A stretch of 64,000 nt of DNA from Cellulomonas fimi ATCC 484. GTDB lineage: Bacteria; Actinomycetota; Actinomycetes; Actinomycetales; Cellulomonadaceae. The notes under the pieces were generated by a model that saw only the letters and a program-made list of their open reading frames with translations, had not been told where the DNA came from and did no database searches. Positions 41,580-52,023 of the stretch are shown piece by piece. The DNA is taken from assembly GCF_000212695.1 (NCBI RefSeq), contig NC_015514.1, positions 1,612,001-1,676,000 on the forward strand, in the 5' to 3' direction. The translations under genes and the position numbers were made by a program. Within the stretch, counting starts at the first letter, position 1; every line of letters starts with the position of its first letter.

Positions 41580-42425
41580 ATGGCGAACTACTCGCTCGCG
41601 GACATCAAGGCGCTGCGCGAGAAGACCGGCGCCGGCATGCTCGACGTCAAGAAGGCGCTCGAGGAGGCGGAGGGCGACTCCGACAAGGCGCTGGAGATCA
41701 TCCGCGTCAAGGGCCTCAAGGGCGTCGGCAAGCGTGAGGGCCGTGCGGCCTCCGACGGTCTCGTCGCGGCGCACGTCGGTCCGACGGCGGACGGCGAGGG
41801 CCAGACCGGCGTGCTGGTCGAGGTCAACTCGGAGACGGACTTCGTGGCGAAGAGCCCGAACTTCGTCGCGCTGGCGGAGCGCGTCCTCTCGGCCGCGGTC
41901 GGCTCGGCCGCCCGTGACGCGGACGCGCTGCTGGCCACCGAGGTCGACGGCACGAGCGTGCAGTCGATCGTCGACGAGACGGCCGCCACCCTGGGTGAGC
42001 GCGTCGTCGTGCGTCGTCTGGCCCGCGTGGCCGGCGAGCACGTCGAGGTCTACCTGCACAAGGTCAACAAGGACCTGCCCCCGCAGGTCGGCGTCCTCGT
42101 GGCGACCGACGCGGCCGGTGCCGGTGTCGCCCGCGACATCGCGACGCACATCGCGGCCTTCTCGCCGACGTTCCTCACGCGTGAGGACGTCCCGGCGGAG
42201 ACGGTCGAGAGCGAGCGTCGCATCGCCGAGGAGACGGCCCGCACCGAGGGCAAGCCCGAGGCCGCGCTGCCGAAGATCGTCGAGGGCCGCCTCAACGGCT
42301 TCTTCAAGGAGAACGTCCTGCTCGACCAGGCGTTCGCGAAGGACCCGAAGAAGTCGGTCGGCCAGGTCCTCACCGAGGCCGGCGGCACGCTGACGGGCTT
42401 CGTCCGTTACCGCGTGGGAGCCTGA
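41580..42425 (+). CDS. tsf: Elongation factor Ts
   Basis: EF-Ts recycles EF-Tu by releasing GDP. The 281-residue protein has the UBA-like N terminus YSLADIKALREKTGAGMLDVKKALEEA, the core motif EVNSETDFVAK and the dimer region. ATG 41580 follows AGGAACGGGAAC. A strong hairpin closes the rpsB-tsf operon. Confidence 0.98.
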   Translation: MANYSLADIKALREKTGAGMLDVKKALEEAEGDSDKALEIIRVKGLKGVGKREGRAASDGLVAAHVGPTADGEGQTGVLVEVNSETDFVAKSPNFVALAERVLSAAVGSAARDADALLATEVDGTSVQSIVDETAATLGERVVVRRLARVAGEHVEVYLHKVNKDLPPQVGVLVATDAAGAGVARDIATHIAAFSPTFLTREDVPAETVESERRIAEETARTEGKPEAALPKIVEGRLNGFFKENVLLDQAFAKDPKKSVGQVLTEAGGTLTGFVRYRVGA

Positions 42426-42437
42426 CGCCATGTGACA

Positions 42438-42477
42438 CGACGGTGGCCCCGGCCCGGGAGGGTCGGGGCCACCGTCG
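42438..42477 (+). terminator. Terminator hairpin after tsf
   Basis: A perfect 14-base-pair stem (42438-42451 with 42464-42477). Confidence 0.8.
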
Positions 42478-42540
42478 CACCGGGGCCGGGTGCAGCGCCC
42501 CGTCGCACGACCGAGCACGACCGATGTCGATGGAGGCGCA

Positions 42541-43284
42541 GTGACCCAGGACCCGACCGCGACCGCGGAGGTCGCACCCCCGCGGCGCGTGCTCCTCAAG
42601 CTCTCCGGAGAGACGTTCGGCGGCGGTGACGTGGGTCTCGCGGCCGACGTCGTGCAGCGGGTCGCGGCCGAGATCGCGGTCGCGGTGCGCTCGGGCGTGC
42701 AGGTCGCGATCGTCGTCGGCGGCGGCAACTTCTTCCGCGGCGCCGAGCTGTCGCAGCGCGGCATCGACCGCGCACGCGCGGACTACATGGGCATGCTCGG
42801 CACGGTGATGAACTGCCTCGCGCTGCAGGACTTCCTCGAGCAGGCCGGGGTGAGCACGCGCGTGCAGACCGCCATCGCGATGGGCCAGGTCGCCGAGCCG
42901 TACATCCCGCTGCGCGCGATCCGGCACCTGGAGAAGGGCCGCGTCGTGATCTTCGGCGCGGGCGCCGGCATGCCCTACTTCTCGACGGACACGGTGAGCG
43001 TCCAGCGGGCCCTGGAGACGCACTGCCAGGAGGTCCTCATGGGCAAGAACGGCGTCGACGGCGTCTACAGCGCGGACCCGCGCAAGGACCCGTCGGCCGT
43101 CAAGCTCGACCACCTGACGTACACGGACGCCCTCGTGGGCGACCTCGGCGTGATGGACGCGACGGCTCTGAGCCTGTGCCGCGACAACGACGTGGTCATG
43201 CGGGTGTTCGGGCTCGAGGAGCGGGGCAACGTCACGCGCGCCCTGCAGGGTGAGAAGATCGGCACGCTGGTCACCGCGAGCTGA
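42541..43284 (+). CDS. pyrH: Uridylate kinase
   Basis: PyrH makes UDP from UMP and is usually inhibited by UTP. The 247-residue amino-acid-kinase-fold protein has [42 protein letters not shown] and VTRAL at the end. GTG 42541 follows GGAGG. A 15-residue N-terminal extension precedes the core. frr and cdsA follow in the same direction, the common order. Confidence 0.97.
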   Translation: MTQDPTATAEVAPPRRVLLKLSGETFGGGDVGLAADVVQRVAAEIAVAVRSGVQVAIVVGGGNFFRGAELSQRGIDRARADYMGMLGTVMNCLALQDFLEQAGVSTRVQTAIAMGQVAEPYIPLRAIRHLEKGRVVIFGAGAGMPYFSTDTVSVQRALETHCQEVLMGKNGVDGVYSADPRKDPSAVKLDHLTYTDALVGDLGVMDATALSLCRDNDVVMRVFGLEERGNVTRALQGEKIGTLVTAS

Positions 43285-43337
43285 CGCACCACGCCCGCAC
43301 GCCAGACCCGAGACGACAGCAGCACGAAGGAGCAGCG

Positions 43338-43895
43338 GTGATCGACGAGACCCTCCTCGAGGCCGAGGAGAAGATGGACAAGGCGGTCGAGGTCGCGAAG
43401 GACGACTTCGCGACGATCCGTACCGGCCGGGCCAACGCGGCGATGTTCTCCAAGGTGTTCGTCGACTACTACGGCAGCCCCACGCCGCTGCAGCAGCTCG
43501 CGTCGTTCAACGTCACCGAGGCGCGCACGATCCTGGTCTCGCCGTTCGACAAGTCGTCGACGACGGCGATCGAGAAGGCGCTGCGCGACTCCGACCTGGG
43601 CGTCAACCCCACCAACGACGGCAACGTCATCCGCGTCGTGCTGCCGGCCCTCACGGAGGAGCGCCGCCGCGACTTCGTGAAGCTCGCCAAGGCCAAGGCG
43701 GAGGACGCGCGCGTGTCGGTGCGCTCCGTGCGCCGCAAGGCCAAGGAAGAGCTCGACCGCATCGTCAAGGACGGCGAGGCCGGCGAGGACGAGGTCGTGC
43801 GCGCGGAGAAGGAGCTCGAGGCGCTCACGAAGAAGCACGTCGAGACGATCGACCACCTGCTCGCCTCCAAGGAGAGCGAGCTCCTCGAGGTCTGA
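43338..43895 (+). CDS. frr: Ribosome recycling factor
   Basis: RRF with EF-G splits ribosomes after termination. The 185-residue protein has the two-domain layout: [17 protein letters not shown], the head region [14 protein letters not shown], and [20 protein letters not shown] in the long helices. GTG 43338 follows GAAGGAGCAG. Its stop overlaps cdsA by TGATG. Confidence 0.98.
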   Translation: MIDETLLEAEEKMDKAVEVAKDDFATIRTGRANAAMFSKVFVDYYGSPTPLQQLASFNVTEARTILVSPFDKSSTTAIEKALRDSDLGVNPTNDGNVIRVVLPALTEERRRDFVKLAKAKAEDARVSVRSVRRKAKEELDRIVKDGEAGEDEVVRAEKELEALTKKHVETIDHLLASKESELLEV

Positions 43896-44746
43896 TGACG
43901 GAGCACAGCACCATCGCCGCCCCCCGCACCCTGCGCCCGGGCCGTGACCTCCCGGTCGCGGTCGTGGTCGGCGTCACGCTGCTCGTCGTGGTGGTCGCCT
44001 CCCTGTTCGTGCGCAAGGAGGCGTTCGGGGTCCTGGCGATCGTCGCCGTGTGCGCGGCGCTGTGGGAGCTCGCGCAGGCGTTCACGCGCCGCAACATCCA
44101 CCTGCCGCTCCTGCCGCTGCTGGTGGGCGCGGTCGGCACGCTCGTGTCGGCGTACCTCGCCGGTCCGGAGGCGCTGTTCGTCGCGTTCATGCTCACGGTG
44201 GGCGGCGTGGTCGTGTGGCGGGTCCTCGACGGCAGCGGCGAGCCCGCGGTGCGCGACGCGACCGCGGGCGCCTTCGCGGCGGCGTACCTGCCGTTCCTCG
44301 CCGGGTTCGCGATGCTCATGCTCGCGGAGCCCGACGGGCCCGCACGCGTGCTGCTGTTCATCCTGCTCGTCGTCGCGAGCGACACGGGCGGGTACACCGT
44401 GGGGGTCCTGCTCGGCCGGCACCCCCTCGCGCCCTCGGTCAGCCCGAACAAGACCTGGGAGGGTCTGCTCGGGTCGATCGTGCTCGCATGCGTCGTGGGA
44501 GTCGTCGGCGTGCAGATGGCGTTCGAGGGCGAGCCGCTCGTCGGGGTGTTCCTCGGCCTGGCGACCGTCGCGACGGCGACGCTGGGCGACCTCGCGGAGT
44601 CGATGCTCAAGCGCGACCTGGAGCTCAAGGACATGGGCCGGCTCGTCCCGGGGCACGGCGGTGTCCTCGACCGGCTCGACTCGCTGCTGCTGACGGCGCC
44701 GGCCGTCTACCTCGTGCTGGCGATGCTGGTCCCGGCCACGGTCTGA
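43895..44746 (+). CDS. cdsA: Phosphatidate cytidylyltransferase
   Basis: CdsA makes CDP-diacylglycerol for phospholipid synthesis. The 283-residue membrane protein has about eight helices, [12 protein letters not shown] and the family signature [25 protein letters not shown] with the metal-binding aspartates. ATG 43895 overlaps the frr stop. Confidence 0.96.
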   Translation: MTEHSTIAAPRTLRPGRDLPVAVVVGVTLLVVVVASLFVRKEAFGVLAIVAVCAALWELAQAFTRRNIHLPLLPLLVGAVGTLVSAYLAGPEALFVAFMLTVGGVVVWRVLDGSGEPAVRDATAGAFAAAYLPFLAGFAMLMLAEPDGPARVLLFILLVVASDTGGYTVGVLLGRHPLAPSVSPNKTWEGLLGSIVLACVVGVVGVQMAFEGEPLVGVFLGLATVATATLGDLAESMLKRDLELKDMGRLVPGHGGVLDRLDSLLLTAPAVYLVLAMLVPATV

Positions 44747-44849
44747 CCAGCACCCACCGACGAGCACCCCCGCGGGCGCCGACCGACCCGCACCGACCGA
44801 CCGTCCGACCCGCGGCCACCGCCGCACCACCAGAAGGGGGTACCCGCAC

Positions 44850-45974
44850 ATGACCGGTACACCCGTGCGTCTCGACCTGTCGTCCCCCACCCGTGGGCCG
44901 CGGGGCAAGCCGCCCAAGCACTTCGTCGACCTGACCCCGGAGCAGCGGGTCGCCGCGGTCACCGAGCTCGGTGAGAAGCCGTTCCGCGCCAAGCAGCTCG
45001 CGACGCACTACTTCACGCACCTGACGTCGGACCCCGCGGCGATGACCGACCTGCCGAAGGCGACGCGGGACAAGCTCGTCGAGGGCCTGTTCCCGACGCT
45101 CCTCACCGCGCACCGCACGCTCACGGCGGACCAGGGCACGACGGTCAAGACGCTGTGGCACCTGTTCGACGGCGCGAAGGTCGAGTCGGTGCTCATGCGC
45201 TACGCGAACCGGACGACGCTGTGCATCTCGAGCCAGGCGGGCTGCGGACTCGCGTGCGCGTTCTGCGCGACGGGCCAGCTCGGCCTGACCCGCAACCTGT
45301 CGACCGCGGAGATCGTCGAGCAGGTGCGCGCCGCGGCCCGTTCGCTCGCGGACGGCGAGGTTCCGGGCGGCCCGACGCGCCTGACGAACGTCGTGTTCAT
45401 GGGCATGGGCGAGCCGCTCGCGAACTACAAGGCGGTCATGGAGACGGTGCGCCGCCTCGTGGCGCCGACGCCGGACGGGCTGGGCATGTCGGCCCGCAAC
45501 GTCACGGTGTCGACGGTCGGCATGGTGCCGGCTATGGACAAGCTGGCGAACGAGGGCATCCCGGTGACGCTCGCGCTGTCGCTGCACGCCCCGGACGACG
45601 AGCTGCGCAGCGAGCTGGTCCCGGTGAACACCCGGTGGAGCGTCGACGAGGCGATCGACTCGGCGCACCGGTACTTCGAGAAGACCGGCCGTCGCGTCTC
45701 GATCGAGTACGCGCTCATCCGGGACGTCAACGACCACGCCTGGCGTGCGGACCTCCTCGGCGAGAAGCTCGCTGCCCGTGGCACGGGCTGGGTGCACTGC
45801 AACCCGATCCCGCTCAACCCGGTGCCGAACTCGCGGTGGACGGCGAGCGATCCCCAGGTGGAGCGGGAGTTCGTGGCACGCTTGCGTGCGCACGGCATCC
45901 CGACGACCGTCCGGGACACGCGCGGCAGCGAGATCGACGGTGCGTGCGGCCAGCTCGCGGCGGAGGAGGACTGA
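44850..45974 (+). CDS. rlmN: 23S rRNA/tRNA (adenine-C2)-methyltransferase RlmN
   Basis: The radical-SAM enzyme methylates A2503 of 23S rRNA and A37 of some tRNAs. The 374-residue protein has the cluster motif [12 protein letters not shown] (Cys-x3-Cys-x2-Cys), GMGEPL for SAM, and the catalytic C-terminal cysteine in [14 protein letters not shown] 44850 follows AAGGGGG. The DivIVA-like gene starts at once after its stop, with no gap. Confidence 0.97.
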   Translation: MTGTPVRLDLSSPTRGPRGKPPKHFVDLTPEQRVAAVTELGEKPFRAKQLATHYFTHLTSDPAAMTDLPKATRDKLVEGLFPTLLTAHRTLTADQGTTVKTLWHLFDGAKVESVLMRYANRTTLCISSQAGCGLACAFCATGQLGLTRNLSTAEIVEQVRAAARSLADGEVPGGPTRLTNVVFMGMGEPLANYKAVMETVRRLVAPTPDGLGMSARNVTVSTVGMVPAMDKLANEGIPVTLALSLHAPDDELRSELVPVNTRWSVDEAIDSAHRYFEKTGRRVSIEYALIRDVNDHAWRADLLGEKLAARGTGWVHCNPIPLNPVPNSRWTASDPQVEREFVARLRAHGIPTTVRDTRGSEIDGACGQLAAEED

Positions 45975-46529
45975 GTGAGCGACGGCATGTTCCGGACCGT
46001 CTCCGGCCTGAAGCAGGGCTACGACCCGGACGAGGTCGACGACTTCTTCACGCACGCCCGGCAGGTGTACGAGACCGGCCCGTCGTCCGCGCTGTCCAGC
46101 AAGGACGTGCGCGGCGTAGCGTTCGACATGGTGCGCGGCGGCTACGTGACGTCGGCGGTCGACGCGGCGCTGGACCGTCTCGAGGCGGCGTTCGTCGCGC
46201 GCCAGCGCGCCGAGTTCGTGGCGCGCAACGGCCAGGAGGCGTGGATGGCGCGCCTCAGCGAGCAGGCGCGCTCGCTGTACGGCCGGCTGTCCCGCCCGGA
46301 CGGGGACCGGTTCGGTCCGCCGGAGGGCCGCGAGCAGGGGTACGAGCCCGCGGACGTCGACGCGTTGTGCCACCGGCTCGTCGCGTACTTCGACAAGGGC
46401 ACCCCGCTGTCGGCGGCCGAGGTCCGCTCGGCGACGTTCCGCAGCCGCAAGGGGGGCAACGCGTACGCCGAGCCGCCCGTCGACGCCTTCCTGGCCCGCG
46501 CGGTCGAGGTGCTGCTCGGCGTCGAGTGA
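45975..46529 (+). CDS. DivIVA-domain-containing protein with two DivI1A repeats
   Basis: The 184-residue protein carries the DivI1A-type motif twice: FRTVSGLKQGYDPDEVDDFF near the N terminus and EGREQGYEPADVDALCHRL near residue 120. Between them is a helical segment rich in Arg and Ala. Full DivIVA/Wag31 proteins mark poles and direct tip growth through long coiled coils; this short protein lacks such a coil. It begins right after rlmN, a place I associate with actinobacterial genomes. Its function is unknown; binding to curved membrane or to DivIVA is possible. Confidence 0.82.
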   Translation: MSDGMFRTVSGLKQGYDPDEVDDFFTHARQVYETGPSSALSSKDVRGVAFDMVRGGYVTSAVDAALDRLEAAFVARQRAEFVARNGQEAWMARLSEQARSLYGRLSRPDGDRFGPPEGREQGYEPADVDALCHRLVAYFDKGTPLSAAEVRSATFRSRKGGNAYAEPPVDAFLARAVEVLLGVE

Positions 46530-46586
46530 GCCCGGCCGGGTGAGTCCTGCACCGTCGGCGTGGCCGCGAGCAGGGGCGCCGTCGGG

Positions 46587-46592
46587 GAGGAT
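46587..46592 (+). promoter_or_regulatory. -10-like box of dxr
   Basis: GAGGAT ends six bases before GTG 46599. Confidence 0.35.
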
Positions 46593-46598
46593 GGGCGC

Positions 46599-47762
46599 GT
46601 GAGTGCACGCACCGTCGTCATCCTCGGCTCCACGGGGTCCATCGGCACGCAGGCGATCGACGTCGTCCGGCGCAACCCGGAGCGGTTCGACGTCGTCGGT
46701 CTGAGCGCCGGCGGGCGCGACGTCGCGGCGGTCGCGCGGGACGCGCGCGAGCTCGGCGTGCAGACGGTCGCCGTCGCGGACGAGGGCGCGGGTCCCGCGC
46801 TTGCCGCGGCGCTCGACGGCACGGGGATCGAGGTGCTGGCCGGGCCGGACGCGTCGACGACGCTCGCGGGCCGGGGCGCCGACGTGGTGCTCAACGGCAT
46901 CACGGGGTCGGTGGGGCTCGGGCCGACGCTCGCGGCGCTGCGTGCGGGGAGCACGCTCGCGCTCGCCAACAAGGAGTCGCTCGTGGTCGGCGGCGCGCTC
47001 GTGCACGCCGCGCGACGCCGCGACGACCAGATCGTGCCCGTCGACTCCGAGCACTCGGCCATCGCGCAGGCCCTGCGCGGCGGGGCGCGCGGCGAGGTGC
47101 GCCGGATCGTCCTGACCGCGTCGGGCGGTCCGTTCCGCGGCTGGTCGCTCGACGACGTCAAGACGGTCACGGCGCAGCAGGCCCTCGCGCACCCGACGTG
47201 GTCGATGGGGCCGGTCGTGACCGTCAACTCCTCGACCCTGATGAACAAGGGGCTCGAGCTCATCGAGGCGCACCTGCTGTTCGGCGTGCCCGTCGACGAC
47301 ATCACGGTGGTCGTGCACCCGCAGTCGGTCGTGCACTCGATGGTCGAGTTCGTCGACGGCTCGACGATCGCGCAGGCGTCCCCGCCGGACATGCGCCTGC
47401 CCATCGCCCTCGGCCTGTCGTGGCCGGACCGGGTCCCGGCCGTCGCACCGCCGTGCGACTGGTCGCAGGCGACGGCGTGGACGTTCGAGCCCCTCGACGA
47501 GGAGGTGTTCGGCGCGGTGCGCCTCGCGCGGGAGGCGGTCGCCGCGTCGGCGACCCACCCGGCGGTGTACAACGCGGCGAACGAGGAGTGCGTCGACGCC
47601 TTCCTCGCGGGCCGGATCGGCTTCCTGGACATCGTCACGACCGTCGAGCGCGTGCTGCGCGAGCACGACGGGACCGCGCCCGGAGACCTCACGCTGGACG
47701 CGGTCCTCGCGGCGGAGGCGTGGGCCCGTGCCCGCGCGCACGAGGTGCTCGACCGCCGCTGA
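46599..47762 (+). CDS. dxr: 1-deoxy-D-xylulose 5-phosphate reductoisomerase
   Basis: Dxr makes MEP, the committed step of the non-mevalonate isoprenoid pathway. The 387-residue protein has the NADPH motif [27 protein letters not shown], the metal/substrate region PVDSEHSAI and TASGGPFRG, and the [16 protein letters not shown] motif. ispG of the same pathway lies 3 kb downstream, with rseP between, as is usual in actinobacteria. Here an extra flavin oxidoreductase gene is also inserted. Confidence 0.97.
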   Translation: MSARTVVILGSTGSIGTQAIDVVRRNPERFDVVGLSAGGRDVAAVARDARELGVQTVAVADEGAGPALAAALDGTGIEVLAGPDASTTLAGRGADVVLNGITGSVGLGPTLAALRAGSTLALANKESLVVGGALVHAARRRDDQIVPVDSEHSAIAQALRGGARGEVRRIVLTASGGPFRGWSLDDVKTVTAQQALAHPTWSMGPVVTVNSSTLMNKGLELIEAHLLFGVPVDDITVVVHPQSVVHSMVEFVDGSTIAQASPPDMRLPIALGLSWPDRVPAVAPPCDWSQATAWTFEPLDEEVFGAVRLAREAVAASATHPAVYNAANEECVDAFLAGRIGFLDIVTTVERVLREHDGTAPGDLTLDAVLAAEAWARARAHEVLDRR

Positions 47763-47845
47763 CGCGACCCGCCCGGACGGGGCCGCGACGGCGGCCGGGG
47801 TCGGCTGGGGTCGGCCGGGCGGTGGGGGCGCGGCCGGGAGCGGCG

Positions 47846-49162
47846 TCAGCGCGGCGTGCGCACCCCGTCGGGCACGCGCACGGTGGCGTCCGCGCGCTCG
47901 GCACGCCGCCGTGCCACGGCGCCGTCCAGCACCCTCAGGGGGCCGGCCGGCCACGCGGGCGAGCGGTGCCCCACCCACGGCAGCCGCACGAGCGGGCTGT
48001 CGGCACCCGTGACGAGGTCCGCGACCGTGCGGCCCGCGAGGTTCGCCGCGGCGGCCCCGCCGGACCCGAGCCCACGGATCCACGCGACGCCGTCGTCACC
48101 GAGGCCGACCGACGGGAGCCCGTCGCGCGCGACACCGAGCGGCACCGTCCAGCACAGGCTGGCCGCGGCGCCGTCGAGCGAGCCGAACAGCGACGCGAGG
48201 GCCGCCCGCAGGCGCGCGGCCGCCCGCTCGACGTCGCGTCCCGCGGGGCCGCCCGCGCCGGCCGGCACGCCGACGGGGTCGACGAGCAGGAGCCGTCCGT
48301 CGTCGGTGCGGGCCCCCCGCACCGGCAGGGGGCGCACGTCGGTGAACGACTCCCGCCCGAGGCCGACGGCGCCCCACGCGGCGGCGTCGAGCGGCGCGGT
48401 CGTGACCGCGACGGCGTGCCGCGACGCGACCGCGCGGGCATCGCCCGCCGGTCCGGCCGACCACGCGCCGAGCGCGCGCACCGACCACCGCGTCCGGACG
48501 GTGCCCCGGTCGGTGACGACGGCACGCGGCGACACCCGCACCGCGTGCGTGCGCTCGACGACGCGTGCGCCGCGCGCGAGCACGACGTCCCGCAGCCCGC
48601 GCGCGAGCCTCGCCGGGTCGAGCCGGGCGCTGTCGTGCCCGACGAGGCCGCCCAGGACGCCGTCGGCGCCCACGAGGTCGGTCGCCTCCGCGGGCCCGAG
48701 CAGGTGCAGGTCGTCGTCGTCCGCGGCCGTGCGGGCGACGGCGGCGAGGTGCTCGAGCGCGCCGGGATGGCGGGCGAGCCACACGGTCCCCCCGTAGTCG
48801 AAGCCGCAGTCGACCTGCTCGGCGGCGGCCACGCCCCCCACCTCGACGACGGCGTCGCGCAGCGCCTGCCGCAGGGCGCGTCCGTCGGGCGGGACCTCGT
48901 CGGCCGGGACCGGGAGCACCGGGTCGGCCGTGCACCACCCGTCGCCCCGTCCCGCGGCACCGCCGCCCACGACGTCCGCCTCGACGACCAGGACGTCGAG
49001 CGCGGGGTCGGCCTCGAGCAGGTAGTACGCGGTCCACAGCCCGCTCAGGCCTGCGCCGAGGACGACGACGTCGGCGCGGGAGTCGCCGTCGAGCGGCGGG
49101 CGGGGCTCCTCCGTGGGGAGCCGGTCGAGCCAGAGAGGGTGCGTGCGGGGGACCGTCGCCAT
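47846..49162 (-). CDS. FAD-dependent oxidoreductase (DAO family)
   Basis: The 438-residue protein has the FAD-binding Rossmann motif VVVLGAGLSGLWTAYYLLE and the D-amino-acid-oxidase-like fold, with a C-terminal FAD contact in WIRGLGSGGAAAANLAGR. Relatives oxidise amines such as sarcosine or gamma-glutamylputrescine; the substrate here is unknown. It is cytoplasmic. It lies between dxr and rseP on the other strand, so it interrupts a conserved order and may have been gained. A TACCGT box ends six bases before its ATG, suggesting a leaderless mRNA. Confidence 0.85.
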   Translation of the reverse strand: MATVPRTHPLWLDRLPTEEPRPPLDGDSRADVVVLGAGLSGLWTAYYLLEADPALDVLVVEADVVGGGAAGRGDGWCTADPVLPVPADEVPPDGRALRQALRDAVVEVGGVAAAEQVDCGFDYGGTVWLARHPGALEHLAAVARTAADDDDLHLLGPAEATDLVGADGVLGGLVGHDSARLDPARLARGLRDVVLARGARVVERTHAVRVSPRAVVTDRGTVRTRWSVRALGAWSAGPAGDARAVASRHAVAVTTAPLDAAAWGAVGLGRESFTDVRPLPVRGARTDDGRLLLVDPVGVPAGAGGPAGRDVERAAARLRAALASLFGSLDGAAASLCWTVPLGVARDGLPSVGLGDDGVAWIRGLGSGGAAAANLAGRTVADLVTGADSPLVRLPWVGHRSPAWPAGPLRVLDGAVARRRAERADATVRVPDGVRTPR

Positions 49163-49168
49163 GCCCGG

Positions 49169-49174
49169 ACGGTA
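49169..49174 (-). promoter_or_regulatory. -10 box of the oxidoreductase gene, leaderless
   Basis: TACCGT on the minus strand ends six bases before the ATG at 49162. Confidence 0.5.
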
Positions 49175-49358
49175 GTGCCCCCCGCGGGCGGCGGCGAGGG
49201 CGGACCGTACGTCCCCGGCCCGTCGAGGTGCTCCGCGCGGGTGGCACGGGCGGAGCTGTCAGCGGCCTCCCAGCCGGGCAGGGGATGATGGGTGCCGGTC
49301 CGGGGCAGTCCCGGGCCCGTCCGCGCGCGCGGACGCGTGTCGAGGTGTGAGGGTCCGG

Positions 49359-50681
49359 ATGGCGTACCTGCTCGGGGTGCTCGTCTTCGTCGTCGTGCTG
49401 CTCGCGTCCATCGCGCTGCACGAGGTCGGGCACATGGTGCCCGCCAAGCGCTTCGGCGTGCGCGTGAGCCACTACATGGTCGGGTTCGGGCCGACGCTGT
49501 GGTCGCGCACCAAGGGCGAGACGGAGTACGGCCTCAAGGCCATCCCGCTGGGCGGGTTCGTGCGGCTCGTGGGGATGTACGCACCCGACGAGGCCGTCGG
49601 CAACCCGCCCGCGCGCACGTGGCTGGGCCGCCTCGCCCGCGACGCCCGGCAGGCGAGCGCCGAGGAGATCCGGCCGGGGGAGGACCACCGGGCGTTCTAC
49701 CGGCTCTCGACGCCCAAGAAGCTCGTCGTCATGCTCGGCGGGCCCGTGATGAACCTCGTCATCGCCGTCGTGCTGCTCGGCGTCGCCCTGTCCGCGATCG
49801 GTGCGCCGACGGGCACGAGCACGACGCTGCAGGCCGTGTACGCGTGCGTGCTGCCGTCGGACGCCCCGGCGGACCGGACCTGCACCGACGCGGACGAGCC
49901 CGCCCCCGGCGCCGCGGCGGGCATGCGCCCCGGCGACACCGTCGTGCGCTACGACGGCACCGACGTCACGTCCTGGGCGCAGCTCACCGAGCTCATCCGT
50001 GCGAGCGGCGACCAGGAGGTGCCCGTCGTCGTCGAGCGCGACGGCGCGCGGGTCGACCTGACGGTCACGCCGGTCGTGGCCGACCGCCCGCAGCTCGACG
50101 ACGCGGGGGAGGCCGTCCTGGGCCCGGACGGCGAGCCGGTCATGACGCGCGTCGGGTTCCTGGGAGTGCAGCCGATGATGGCGCTCGAGCGCACGCCGGT
50201 CCTCGAGGTGCCCGGGGTCGTCGCCGAGCGCACGTGGCAGACGATCACCGTCGTGGCGACGCTGCCCGCGCGCGTCGTCGACCTCGTGCAGTCGACGTTC
50301 GGCTCGCAGGAGCGGGGCGTGGACAGCATCGTCGGGGTCGTCGGCATCGGTCGGTTCGCCGGCGAGATCGGCGCCTACGAGGGGCTCGGCGACCTCGGCC
50401 TGGAGGTCAAGGTCGTCTCCTGGCTCGAGATGCTCGCGATGCTCAACGTCGCGCTGTTCGTGTTCAACCTCATCCCGCTGCCGCCGCTCGACGGCGGGCA
50501 CGTCGCCGCCGCCCTCTGGGAGGGCGCGCGCCGGCAGGTCGCACGCCTGCGGGGGCTGCCGCGGCCGGGCCCGTCGGACAGCGCGCGGCTCGTCCCGCTC
50601 GCGTACGCCGTGTTCGTGCTGCTGGGTGCGGTCGGCCTGCTGCTCGTGTACGCCGACATCGTCAACCCGGTGACGATCTGA
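49359..50681 (+). CDS. rseP: Site-2 membrane metalloprotease (RseP/Rip1 type)
   Basis: This intramembrane protease cuts anti-sigma factors and other single-span proteins. The 440-residue protein has the zinc motif HEVGH (residues 21-25) in the first helix, a PDZ domain (AAGMRPGDTVVRYDG), and NLIPLPPLDGGH, which gives the third zinc ligand, in a later helix. A Pro/Asp-rich insert lies before the PDZ domain. ATG 49359 follows GAGGG by five bases; GTG 49347 is in frame. In mycobacteria the homologue Rip1 controls cell-envelope stress. Confidence 0.94.
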   Translation: MAYLLGVLVFVVVLLASIALHEVGHMVPAKRFGVRVSHYMVGFGPTLWSRTKGETEYGLKAIPLGGFVRLVGMYAPDEAVGNPPARTWLGRLARDARQASAEEIRPGEDHRAFYRLSTPKKLVVMLGGPVMNLVIAVVLLGVALSAIGAPTGTSTTLQAVYACVLPSDAPADRTCTDADEPAPGAAAGMRPGDTVVRYDGTDVTSWAQLTELIRASGDQEVPVVVERDGARVDLTVTPVVADRPQLDDAGEAVLGPDGEPVMTRVGFLGVQPMMALERTPVLEVPGVVAERTWQTITVVATLPARVVDLVQSTFGSQERGVDSIVGVVGIGRFAGEIGAYEGLGDLGLEVKVVSWLEMLAMLNVALFVFNLIPLPPLDGGHVAAALWEGARRQVARLRGLPRPGPSDSARLVPLAYAVFVLLGAVGLLLVYADIVNPVTI

Positions 50682-50774
50682 CCCGTCCCGTGCGACGGCC
50701 CGCGACCGCGCGCGGGTTCTGTGCGGGTCTCGTGGCGGGCGCCCACGACGGCCGGGGGCTGCGCGCGACGGTGC

Positions 50775-50780
50775 GATGAT
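50775..50780 (+). promoter_or_regulatory. -10-like box of ispG
   Basis: GATGAT ends six bases before GTG 50787, as at the DUF2469 gene. Confidence 0.4.
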
Positions 50781-50786
50781 GGACGG

Positions 50787-51947
50787 GTGAGCACCCCGAT
50801 CAGCCTCGGCATGCCGCAGGCGCCGGTCCCCGTCCTGGCCCCCCGCCGTCCCTCGCGCAAGATCCGCGTCGGCAGGGTGGAGGTCGGCGGCGACGCCCCG
50901 ATCAGCGTCCAGTCCATGACCACGACGCCGACGACGGACATCAACGCCACGCTCCAGCAGATCGCCGCGCTGACGGCGTCGGGCTGCGACATCGTGCGCG
51001 TCGCCGTGCCCAGCCAGGACGACGCGGACGCACTGCCCGCCATCGCCCGCAAGTCCCAGATCCCCGTGATCGCCGACATCCACTTCCAGCCGAAGTACGT
51101 GTTCGCCGCGATCGACGCGGGGTGCGCGGCCGTCCGCGTGAACCCCGGCAACATCCGCAAGTTCGACGACCAGGTCAAGGAGATCGCCCGCGCCGCGACC
51201 GACGCGGGCGTCTCGATCCGGATCGGCGTCAACGCCGGCTCGCTCGACCCGCGCCTGCTCGCGAAGTACGGCAAGGCCACGCCCGAGGCGCTCGTCGAGT
51301 CCGCCGTGTGGGAGGCGTCGCTGTTCGAGGAGCACGGCTTCCACGACTTCAAGATCTCGGTCAAGCACAACGACCCGGTGGTCATGGTCCGCGCGTACGA
51401 GCTGCTCGCCGAGGCGGGCGACTGGCCGCTGCACCTCGGCGTCACCGAGGCGGGCCCGGCGTTCCAGGGCACGATCAAGTCCGCGACGGCGTTCGGCGCG
51501 CTGCTGAGCAAGGGCATCGGCGACACCATCCGCGTGTCGCTGTCCGCGCCTCCCGTCGAGGAGGTCAAGGTCGGCATCCAGATCCTGCAGTCGCTGAACC
51601 TGCGCCCGCGCAAGCTCGAGATCGTGTCGTGCCCGTCCTGCGGGCGTGCGCAGGTCGACGTCTACACGCTCGCGGAGAAGGTCACCGCCGGCCTCGAGGG
51701 CATGGAGGTCCCGCTGCGCGTGGCCGTCATGGGGTGCGTCGTCAACGGCCCCGGCGAGGCGCGCGAGGCCGACCTCGGCGTCGCGTCGGGCAACGGCAAG
51801 GGGCAGATCTTCGTCAAGGGCGAGGTCATCAAGACCGTCCCGGAGTCGCTCATCGTCGAGACCCTCATCGAGGAGGCCATGCGGCTCGCCGAGTCGATGG
51901 ACCCGGTCGAGGCCGGCCAGGGCGGGCCCACGGTCTCGGTCGGCTGA
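50787..51947 (+). CDS. ispG: 4-hydroxy-3-methylbut-2-enyl diphosphate synthase (IspG)
   Basis: IspG reduces MEcPP to HMBPP, the second-last step of the MEP pathway, with a 4Fe-4S cluster. The 386-residue protein has the TIM-barrel start [20 protein letters not shown], and the cluster cysteines in [11 protein letters not shown] and [11 protein letters not shown]. The start follows the family N terminus. Dxr of the same pathway is upstream. Confidence 0.97.
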   Translation: MSTPISLGMPQAPVPVLAPRRPSRKIRVGRVEVGGDAPISVQSMTTTPTTDINATLQQIAALTASGCDIVRVAVPSQDDADALPAIARKSQIPVIADIHFQPKYVFAAIDAGCAAVRVNPGNIRKFDDQVKEIARAATDAGVSIRIGVNAGSLDPRLLAKYGKATPEALVESAVWEASLFEEHGFHDFKISVKHNDPVVMVRAYELLAEAGDWPLHLGVTEAGPAFQGTIKSATAFGALLSKGIGDTIRVSLSAPPVEEVKVGIQILQSLNLRPRKLEIVSCPSCGRAQVDVYTLAEKVTAGLEGMEVPLRVAVMGCVVNGPGEAREADLGVASGNGKGQIFVKGEVIKTVPESLIVETLIEEAMRLAESMDPVEAGQGGPTVSVG

Positions 51948-52010
51948 CGTCGGCGGCGCGCCACGTCGAAGCGGTTCGGTCGCCGACGGGACCGCCCGCC
52001 CGCCGTGGTG

Positions 52011-52016
52011 CACAAT
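52011..52016 (+). promoter_or_regulatory. -10 box, leaderless GNAT gene
   Basis: CACAAT ends seven bases before ATG 52024. Confidence 0.5.
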
Positions 52017-52023
52017 CCGTGTC

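Noticed and set aside
47763..47845. Terminator between dxr and the oxidoreductase gene
   Set aside because: GGCCGG-type repeats are present but no stem longer than about five pairs without mismatches could be drawn.
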